Virus record (IMG/VR): IMGVR_UViG_3300041409_000599
Coordinates: 16,461 to 80,460 of that record
Source: a virus
DNA: 64,000 bases
Reading direction: 5' to 3' (one strand)
Below the pieces are notes generated by a model that saw only the letters and a list, made by a program, of their open reading frames with translations, did not search any database and was not told where the DNA came from. The stretch's first letter is position 1. Each line of letters starts with the position of its first letter. The position numbers were made by a program, and so were the translations under genes. Shown here one piece after another: positions 55,107 through 61,439 of the stretch.

Positions 55107-55865
55107 CTACCTGGACGCAATCGCGACTCTGCCGGCCGCTTGCTGCGTTTGCTCAAACTCATCCAATACCTGCTCCTTCTGTTCCGCTGTGGCCTTCTCA
55201 AAGACCGGCGCAGGCATCAACAGAACCCCGGTCCACCACAACAGCATTATTAGATACGCAATCATCCCCGCGTGTTTTGCGGCTTCCGTAAGTTCCGCCG
55301 GTACCTTATGGCCACGGACAAAGACCGCGAATATAGACACCGTGAAGTACAGAACGAAACCTAGGCAGATCGATGCGGCCCGTGTTTGCCGGCGGAATAC
55401 CTTCAGCGTTCTCCAGAAAATCAGGATTACCGAAAACGCCACCCACAAAGCCCCGGACATCCACTGCTCCGCTGTCATCAGTGCGCGGGTGATGTTGCCG
55501 CCGCGGGAAGCGTAGAACACCCCGGCCGCCGTTAAGGCCGCGGCCATGCCGGTCCCCATGAAAATAAGCAGCCTGGCCGTCACCCATGCCGGCAGGGCGC
55601 CACGTGGGCCCAGAAGCTTGCCGCTCAACTCGCCGGCAGTCATCGCCGCGCAGATCCCACCAAAGAAAATCAGCATGTAGTACGTGATGACGTAAGTAAC
55701 GCTGAAGTGGGTCACGTAGACGATTAAAGACGCTGCCGCCGCGAACGCCTGAAAGAAAACATACCCATACAGACGTGGATATGATTCATAGATGCGGCGA
55801 AGGTTGAGGACGGAGCAGAGAGCGAGATTCGCCGCGATAATAGCTAATTCGAAAAGTATGGTCAC
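55107..55865 (-). CDS. Seven-helix membrane protein
   Basis: This 252-residue protein shows about seven hydrophobic helices spread along the first 220 residues (for example LFELAIIAANLALCSVLNL, then YVITYYMLIFFGGICAAM) and a charged cytoplasmic tail (EKATAEQKEQVLDEFEQT). I know similar proteins of unknown role from Acidobacteriota genomes. On the phage right arm it is probably lysogen cargo. No transporter motif is visible. Confidence 0.7.
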   Translation of the reverse strand: MTILFELAIIAANLALCSVLNLRRIYESYPRLYGYVFFQAFAAAASLIVYVTHFSVTYVITYYMLIFFGGICAAMTAGELSGKLLGPRGALPAWVTARLLIFMGTGMAAALTAAGVFYASRGGNITRALMTAEQWMSGALWVAFSVILIFWRTLKVFRRQTRAASICLGFVLYFTVSIFAVFVRGHKVPAELTEAAKHAGMIAYLIMLLWWTGVLLMPAPVFEKATAEQKEQVLDEFEQTQQAAGRVAIASR

Positions 55866-55944
55866 AGGGCTGTACCTCTATTTCTGAGGAAATTGCGAGG
55901 TGGCAGCCCGGATTCTATAGTCTGGTGCGATACACAGAGAAAAC

Positions 55945-56127
55945 TTATTTTTGCAGTGCGGTTGGCGGATTTCCAGGACAGAGCGGCGGACACGGCGGAA
56001 TGCAGCAGTCCAGCGCCGGCGGTGCGATCACGGCCTGCTCGATTGGCTGGTCCCCTGAAGCGCTTACCGTCGCGCAGAATCCCATGGTTAAGACCATGAT
56101 CGAGATCATACGAATAATGGTTTTCAT
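55945..56127 (-). CDS. Small secreted Cys/Pro-rich protein
   Basis: This 60-residue protein has a signal peptide (MISIMVLTMGFCATVSA then SGDQPI) and a mature part with LDCCIPPCPPLCPG, four Cys among Pro. GGAG precedes the ATG. It could be an exported disulfide-bonded peptide made by the lysogen. The longer frame to 56,236 is not used. The function is unknown. Confidence 0.6.
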   Translation of the reverse strand: MKTIIRMISIMVLTMGFCATVSASGDQPIEQAVIAPPALDCCIPPCPPLCPGNPPTALQK

Positions 56128-56207
56128 TTGATTCTCCAGAGCCGATACGGCGGCTATGGGTTGAATTTATCATGGTGAAGTTCATTTCGTTCGCCTTTAT
56201 TTTGGGA

Positions 56208-56236
56208 GTTGTATTTTTCAAAACTACAAACTTCAA
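56208..56236 (-). promoter_or_regulatory. Possible promoter for the Cys/Pro-rich gene
   Basis: On the minus strand TTGAAG and TACAAC are 17 bases apart in an AT-rich gap. The boxes match at four or five bases each. No other signal is seen in the 206-base gap. Confidence 0.35.
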
Positions 56237-56333
56237 CTAGCAAATGCTGGGTTCCCACTTCGGGCCTACTTGCACTTCACTTTCTAAGTCGTCTCGCTTT
56301 CTCTTGACCGTTTCTAGCTTAACTTTATGCTGC

Positions 56334-57104
56334 TTAGCCTATTACCTGCTGGCGCCAAAGCTTTTCTAGCTGCTCCATGTCCCATCCCGATACGTGCTTG
56401 ATGCCGTGATACTTCAAAGCCTCTTCTACAGAAGAGTGCGGGATTCTGCCGGACATAGAATGACCGTTTACCACCGCCATGACCGCCCTTATTGCTGTGG
56501 CAACCCTTGTGCGCGATACGTCTTCATTCCGGTTTGCTACCATCTCTCTGCGGAATCTGCGTTCGCTCTCGTAGCGGGTGAGATGGTCGCGGCGCACCGC
56601 AATATTGTGGATGACACTAAGCTGCGCCTCTGTGGTGGTCTCAACAATTATTGGAACGCGATAGCACTTAACACAATCCGAGTCTTCGCTGTATTCCAGC
56701 ATGCCCCAGCCCCGCGGTACTTCATCAATGCCGATGGATAGTCCCCTAGGAAAAGCAAGATACGCCAGATTGGTAGGGATTGGCCGCGCCCATTTCTTGT
56801 CGCCGCGAAAGTCTGACCGGGACGTTTTCACTTCCACCAGCACCGTCATCAGCTTCTGCATTCCGGCGGCAAGCCGGTACCACGCCTGATACTCGGTGTG
56901 CCTGTAGTTCGGCCTGCGCTTGAGTAATTTCAGGGCAATCAATTCCGTTTGAGTCGGTACGACCACGCCCGCGACATCAGCCACCCACGCATCGCCGATT
57001 GTAACCTCGGTTTCAATCGGCTTGCAGCCTCGTTCGTCAAGGTATCTGACGGCAGCCGCGGTGACTGCTTTAGTGATTCCCGTCTTGTTGCGGTCGTCAA
57101 TCAT
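56334..57104 (-). CDS. MmcB-like PD-(D/E)XK nuclease-fold protein
   Basis: This 256-residue protein has an N-terminal WVADVAGVV with Asp43 and LVEVKTSRSDF with Glu91 and Lys93, the D...ExK pattern of the restriction-enzyme fold, and DKKW and NLAYLAFP as in MmcB DNA-repair proteins. The C-terminal half is Arg-rich and helical and not part of MmcB, so it may bind DNA or another protein. It is the last phage gene before the attachment site. It might act in DNA repair or in defence. GGAGGG precedes the ATG. Confidence 0.7.
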   Translation of the reverse strand: MIDDRNKTGITKAVTAAAVRYLDERGCKPIETEVTIGDAWVADVAGVVVPTQTELIALKLLKRRPNYRHTEYQAWYRLAAGMQKLMTVLVEVKTSRSDFRGDKKWARPIPTNLAYLAFPRGLSIGIDEVPRGWGMLEYSEDSDCVKCYRVPIIVETTTEAQLSVIHNIAVRRDHLTRYESERRFRREMVANRNEDVSRTRVATAIRAVMAVVNGHSMSGRIPHSSVEEALKYHGIKHVSGWDMEQLEKLWRQQVIG

Positions 57105-57122
57105 GGTGCGGTAGGGTTCCCT

Positions 57123-57142
57123 CCAGCCAAATGAATGGCTGG
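57123..57142. promoter_or_regulatory. Leader hairpin CCAGCC/GGCTGG before the MmcB-like gene
   Basis: A six-base perfect stem with an eight-base loop stands next to the GGAGGG site of the MmcB-like gene (minus strand) and is followed by TTTT on the plus strand. The same CCAGCC/GGCTGG arms form the anticodon stem of the tRNA fragment 190 bases away. Confidence 0.4.
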
Positions 57143-57220
57143 TTTTGTCGTGTGAAGTCGTAGCAGATGATCACTATTGCGCGAAGCAGATACTTTTGAC
57201 GAAGCCCTGCGAGCGTCCTG

Positions 57221-57244
57221 TTTTGGTTCCGAATGGTTCCAAAA
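57221..57244. repeat. Inverted repeat near the attachment site
   Basis: TTTTGG and CCAAAA flank GGTTCCGAATGGTTCC-type direct repeats. It lies about 70 bases from the tRNA fragment and could be an arm site for the integrase or excisionase, or a regulator site. Confidence 0.4.
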
Positions 57245-57313
57245 GGAAGCACCTGACACGGTGCACCTAGGCGAGTAAGTTATTCTGTTTCAATATGACG
57301 TGGTTCAAGGAAG

Positions 57314-57364
57314 CCAGCCCTGAAAAGGCTGGCGTCGGCGGTTCGATTCCGTCCCTGGCCACCA
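57314..57364 (+). tRNA. 3' fragment of tRNA-Phe (GAA): phage attachment site
   Basis: The plus strand shows an anticodon arm with loop CTGAAAA (anticodon GAA at 57322-57324), a variable loop, a T-arm with TTCGATT, the acceptor strand CCTGGCC and an encoded ACCA. The 5' acceptor strand GGCCAGG and the D-arm are missing upstream, so this is not a working gene. A tRNA 3' end without its 5' part at a phage-host border is the usual result of integration into a tRNA gene. The complete copy should lie at the left phage end, outside the window. Confidence 0.8.
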
Positions 57365-57585
57365 TATTTCAACATCTTACACGTCATCAAAAACCGGCTT
57401 GGGTACATGTTGGGCACAAACTTTTCTAGCTCTCTAAAGGTCGCCCGGCATATACCGCGATGAATTCCCACAGTTCGAATCCTGGCCTACCTCCGACTTC
57501 ATCTTTGATCTGCCGGAACTCTGGTCCGTTGGCGACGTAACGAGGATGAGGAAGAAAATTAGCAGCGAGAGAAAAAAAGGGGAGT

Positions 57586-58203
57586 TTAGAACACGGAATT
57601 CTGTTTTTCTTTCTTCTGTTTGACGTATGCGCTGAAGCCTTCAAGCTCGTACCCTAGCGATATCTGGCCGGTCTCGCTATTTAAAGCCTGTACTTCCAGA
57701 GCAATAATTTTGATGTGATCAGGAAGGATGGCCGACTCTCCTGACTCCCATGCTGACATAATCGTGCGGTCGCTTTTGACCAGTGACATGGTGAAGTCCT
57801 GAGGGTCTGTCCAGATGCTTCCCTCCACAAGATTGTTAAAGGATTGCGGTTTGCCGTATTTTGCCGTTACAGCAGCCTTTACCGCTTGATATTTTTCCAT
57901 CAACTGATCGCCGTTCTTATTAGTCTTAATGTGATCCGTATACGCCACGAGTTTAACGAGACCATTCTGCGGCGAGAACATTAGGAGATATTCGGAAAAA
58001 TCTGGGTGTGGCGTGGGAGCGATTGAAAGAAACATGACGTCGCCATCAACGTGTCTAATCGCTTTTTGTCCGACTTTGGCAATGACCTGTTCCTTTGTCA
58101 TCCCGGCTTCAAATCCGAATGGGCCGGCTGCGCACGGAAGGGCGAAAGCAATTAAAACTGTAAACAGAAACACTCCGCGTGTTACTGGTGTCTGTCGTTT
58201 CAT
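57586..58203 (-). CDS. Host protein with signal peptide
   Basis: This 205-residue protein has a signal peptide (GVFLFTVLIAFALPCAAG) and then FGFEAGMTKEQVIAKVG, a start like the small BamE/SmpA-type fold that appears in many exported bacterial proteins. The rest is alpha/beta with a basic C-terminus. It is the first host gene right of the attachment site. The 221 bases between hold nothing that I can support. The function is unknown. Confidence 0.65.
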   Translation of the reverse strand: MKRQTPVTRGVFLFTVLIAFALPCAAGPFGFEAGMTKEQVIAKVGQKAIRHVDGDVMFLSIAPTPHPDFSEYLLMFSPQNGLVKLVAYTDHIKTNKNGDQLMEKYQAVKAAVTAKYGKPQSFNNLVEGSIWTDPQDFTMSLVKSDRTIMSAWESGESAILPDHIKIIALEVQALNSETGQISLGYELEGFSAYVKQKKEKQNSVF

Positions 58204-58462
58204 GGTTCCTTACCTTCCTTACTGGCGTCTGTAGCCACAAACATTTCGTCCGGCCATTCTGCCCGGCCTATTATACTAACTAACAAAGAGCAATTTTTTA
58301 GGAGCGGCAACTCTGAATCCCGGCAAGCGTAAACCAGCCCCCAAAGCTGCCGACCCAGGATGCTACGCTTCTAGATTCCGGAACTTCCACACAATGCCCT
58401 ACCGTAGGGCTAGAAGAAGCAAATGGTCCTGCAGAACCTTGGTTTGTCGATGCACTCGTTAT

Positions 58463-58651
58463 CTAAGTTCTCCTTCGGAACACACCTTTTCGTCTCCACC
58501 AGTTGTAAAACGCAACCAACAAAATAGCAGCAATAACGATCGATATGGTTTCAGCAAGTCCCCGCACGTATTCAATGGCAATAACAGCTGTGATTAGAAT
58601 CACCCACTCGACAATTTTCCAACGGTCTAACACGTTCCAAAACTGAGCCAT
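58463..58651 (-). CDS. Small host membrane protein
   Basis: This 62-residue protein has one or two hydrophobic helices (VEWVILITAVIAIEYV and SIVIAAILLVAFYNW) and a basic end (RRKGVFRRRT). It has no known family. It lies 259 bases from the signal-peptide gene; no RNA gene is seen in that gap. Confidence 0.5.
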   Translation of the reverse strand: MAQFWNVLDRWKIVEWVILITAVIAIEYVRGLAETISIVIAAILLVAFYNWWRRKGVFRRRT

Positions 58652-58801
58652 TTAGAAGCCTCACCATTCGCGGATCATGAAATCCTAGCCTGCTTGCATC
58701 CCTTGAACAGCATTCGCTAACGCTCGGATCTCACGCCCGGCGTTTGCTGCTACTTCAAACGGCGCACATCATCCAAAGGGCCGTCAAAAAAGAGCACCGA
58801 C

Positions 58802-60010
58802 TTACTTAGGTGAAGGAGGCGTTTGTGCCGGCGTTGCCGTGCCGGGATTTGGAGATGCCGCGCCTGGCGCAGCCGGGCTCATAGGAGCGCCCGGCCTAAG
58901 TCCCCTGGGAGATAAGGGATCCGACGCTTGAGGGTTCCGCAGCGCTGGCCCGCCTTTGCCGCTCGTCGGTCCAAAAAACTGCTCATTCAAGTCAGGATGG
59001 ATGCCCCCGGTCACGGACTTAATGGCAGCCTCCATATTCTTCTGATGGAGATCGCGGACAATCTCGTCTTTGACATATTCAATTGGGATGCTATCGCGGC
59101 TGCGAAGTTTATAGATATTCAATCCGGACAGCTCGGCCTCAAGTTTGGTTACCTCACCGGGTCTTAGCGCGAGTAGATCTTTTTCAATGCCAGCAGGAAG
59201 GCTGCCTCTGCGCTTCATGCCAAGATCGGTCTTTGGAGGAGTGGGGAGAGACAGGGTTTTATAGACTTCGTCCTGAAGCTTTTGCGTTTCTTCACCCCGG
59301 GCGGCCCGCTCGCGAATGTCATTGGCCAACTGGCGAAACTTTTTTTCATACTCAGCGCGCGCCGCTGGCGTACGGCTGGGATTGATTGAAGGCATGATGA
59401 TGCGTTCGACTTTGAAGGAATCATATTTAGAGAGGTTTTCCTTATAGTAAGCCTCAATCTCATCCTGCGATGGGTTACTGTATTTTTCTTCAAGGAAATG
59501 GCGATATGAGTCCGCCAGCGCGCGGGTGCGCGCGATCCTAAGCAACTCCTGGAAGCGCGGATCGTTCTCGGCACCGGCTTTTTCGCCCGCGGCGGCCAGG
59601 GCCAGCAACTGCGAGTAACTCTCCGCAAAATTCCGCATGGCAGCAGGATTATTTATCTGGGAGGTTAAGCTCATCCCGGAAAGCATGGCATTGAATTGTT
59701 CCTTGGTGATTACGGTCTGGCAGGCATCGTCTTTCGGCAGAGCGTCTTTAGCAGAGGTGTCCTTGGCAGAGGTTTCCTTAGCAGGACCAGTTTTCGCAAC
59801 GGCAGCGTTCTTTGGGCAAACGCCATGGACTACAACCACAGGCTCATTTGGAGCAACCTTATCGGGATCAAATGACTGTTGTTGCGCCAGCGGAGGCGCG
59901 GAAGGCTGGACGGCAGGCGATTGAGAAGGCGCTTGTACCGGAGGAGCGCCCGACGTCTGGGCAAAGGCACATGCTCCGGCCAGCAGAGAAGTTATAAAAA
60001 TTCGGACCAT
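58802..60010 (-). CDS. Exported peptidyl-prolyl isomerase, SurA/PpiC type
   Basis: This 402-residue protein has a signal peptide (FITSLLAGACAFAQ), a Pro/Ala linker, a SurA-like N-terminal helical domain (ITKEQFNAMLSGM and on to FLEEKYSNPSQDEIEAYYKE) and a region (about 200-330) like the PpiC parvulin domain, ending with a long Pro-rich tail. It should help fold outer-membrane proteins. The classical parvulin active-site residues are weak, so chaperone rather than isomerase work is possible. The ATG at 60,010 starts the signal peptide. Confidence 0.75.
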   Translation of the reverse strand: MVRIFITSLLAGACAFAQTSGAPPVQAPSQSPAVQPSAPPLAQQQSFDPDKVAPNEPVVVVHGVCPKNAAVAKTGPAKETSAKDTSAKDALPKDDACQTVITKEQFNAMLSGMSLTSQINNPAAMRNFAESYSQLLALAAAGEKAGAENDPRFQELLRIARTRALADSYRHFLEEKYSNPSQDEIEAYYKENLSKYDSFKVERIIMPSINPSRTPAARAEYEKKFRQLANDIRERAARGEETQKLQDEVYKTLSLPTPPKTDLGMKRRGSLPAGIEKDLLALRPGEVTKLEAELSGLNIYKLRSRDSIPIEYVKDEIVRDLHQKNMEAAIKSVTGGIHPDLNEQFFGPTSGKGGPALRNPQASDPLSPRGLRPGAPMSPAAPGAASPNPGTATPAQTPPSPK

Positions 60011-60256
60011 GGATGACGAGACCTTCCTCAACGATCGTGAAAAGAAATTTGGGGGAGATGCGCTATCCTAACACACGTTCTTTCTTGGGAGAGGCCTGCC
60101 TTCGCATGGGCCGAGTTTTAAGGCGATCACCTGATACGCCAGCACCACGATGAAGGCGCGGCAGCATCGGAGCTGACGTAAACGCGGAATTTCCATTGAA
60201 CCGACCGGCAAAAATGGTACAAACATCATGACAACCTGGAGGCCAATGATTCCGCC

Positions 60257-60832
60257 ATGAAACCTTTATTCTTACGTGCTATTTTACCCGCTCTATTGCT
60301 TTGCCAACTGGCAGCCGCCCAGCAGAACGTGCGCACGATATTCCTGGTTCGACACGCGGAGAAGGTTTCCGCCGCTCCGGACGCGCAGCTGAGCCCTGAA
60401 GGACTGAAGCGAGCGGAGTGCCTGGCGACGACGCTGAAAGATGCCGGCATTAAACAGATATACGTCACAGATGCCGCGCGTACGCAGCAAACAGCGGCCC
60501 CCCTGGCCAAAGCGTTAAAAATCAAGCCCACAATTCTTCCCATGAAGGATTCCAACGGCCTGATCAAGAACCTGGTGTATACGGGCGGCGGAAACATCCT
60601 GGTGGTGGGGCACAGTGAAACGGTGCCTTTTGTGATCGCGCGCATACAGGGCGGGACAGTGGCGCCGATCGGCGAAAATGAGTATGACCGAATGTTTGTA
60701 GTGACAATTGCGGAAGCCGCCGGGATGCCGGCAACCACGCTGCACTATTGCAGCGCCGGTACTTCTGCGAAGGCCACGCCAACACCTGCGCACACGCCGG
60801 TCAAGGGTGTTACGCCGAAGAAGAAACCTTGA
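60257..60832 (+). CDS. Exported histidine phosphatase (phosphoglycerate-mutase superfamily)
   Basis: This 191-residue protein has a signal peptide (MKPLFLRAILPALLLCQL then AAAQQ), the catalytic VRHAE at 31-35 and VGHSE at about 114-118, the two key His regions of the SixA/PGM superfamily. The tail is Thr/Pro/Lys-rich. It should remove phosphate from an unknown substrate in the periplasm. The start is fixed by the signal peptide. The gene is divergent from the SurA-like gene with 246 bases between. Confidence 0.8.
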   Translation: MKPLFLRAILPALLLCQLAAAQQNVRTIFLVRHAEKVSAAPDAQLSPEGLKRAECLATTLKDAGIKQIYVTDAARTQQTAAPLAKALKIKPTILPMKDSNGLIKNLVYTGGGNILVVGHSETVPFVIARIQGGTVAPIGENEYDRMFVVTIAEAAGMPATTLHYCSAGTSAKATPTPAHTPVKGVTPKKKP

Positions 60833-61321
60833 TCCTGATGGATGCAACGTCAAAGTGTTGCTTCGCTGTTTAAGAATACAGCGGTTGATTGAATTTGCGG
60901 TAAACAAACGGCGGGCCAGTTTTTGCTGACCGGCCATTCTTCTTTCCGCATCCCCTGGACTGAGGGATGCGGACTTTCTGGTTAAAGAAGACCGCCGAGT
61001 ATTTGCGCTCGACAACCTCTCTTACCTTACTTGACTCGGATCACCACCCCGCTGCATTTCCGCGAAAACCAGGCTTACTCTGCGCCAATGATGCAGCAGT
61101 GTTTGAGGGTGTCACTTTGCCTTCCTTGTCCCGGCAGCCCTGGCTTCCGAGATCTTTCATCTGACGTTCAAGAAGGCATCATCCATTCGTTGTTGCACTG
61201 CCGCAGCATGGAGCAAATCCGGAAGTGCCGCACAGTCAATCAATCGAGTGCGTTGGCTCTTTGTAAATATATCTTTCTACGATTCAATGTCTTTGGAAAT
61301 TTCCTTCGTGGGGCGCATAAA

Positions 61322-61355
61322 AGCGGGCCACTGATGCGTGGCCCGCTGATTTTGC
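61322..61355. terminator. Strong hairpin, probably a bidirectional terminator
   Basis: A 10-bp perfect stem (AGCGGGCCAC with GTGGCCCGCT, 61322-61331 and 61338-61347) with a six-base loop, followed by GATTTT on the plus strand and by TTTTATG on the minus strand. It lies between the phosphatase gene and the surface-protein gene end. Confidence 0.75.
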
Positions 61356-61401
61356 AAGACAACAATCGCCACTCGACGGCGACTGCCAATTTTTAGGAAC
61401 A

Positions 61402-61434
61402 AACTGCCGAGGCGCGGTTTGCACTTCGGCAGTT
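61402..61434 (-). terminator. Terminator-like hairpin after the surface-protein gene
   Basis: The stem AACTGCCGA/TCGGCAGTT (nine bases) with a 15-base loop lies six bases from the stop of the 61,440 gene and is followed on the minus strand by TTGTTCC, a weak U-run. Confidence 0.6.
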
Positions 61435-61439
61435 CGCTG

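Larger units (their letters stand above)
60833..61439. other. Intergenic stretch of 607 bases
   Basis: I see no supported gene here. It holds two hairpins described separately (61,322-61,347 and 61,402-61,434) near its right end. Short frames in it lack ribosome sites and family features. A weaker GGCC-type inverted pair lies near 60,910-60,935. Confidence 0.6.

Noticed and set aside
1-57313. Integrase gene
   Set aside because: No reading frame shows tyrosine or serine recombinase motifs; it probably lies left of the window.
57280-57471. Minus-strand frame of 63 codons through the tRNA fragment
   Set aside because: It is the translation of the tRNA antisense and has no ribosome site. Frames of this look appear at many tRNA borders.
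57470-57500. A TTCGAATCC sequence that looks like a second tRNA T-loop
   Set aside because: The flanking bases do not pair as a T-stem and no acceptor or anticodon arm fits.
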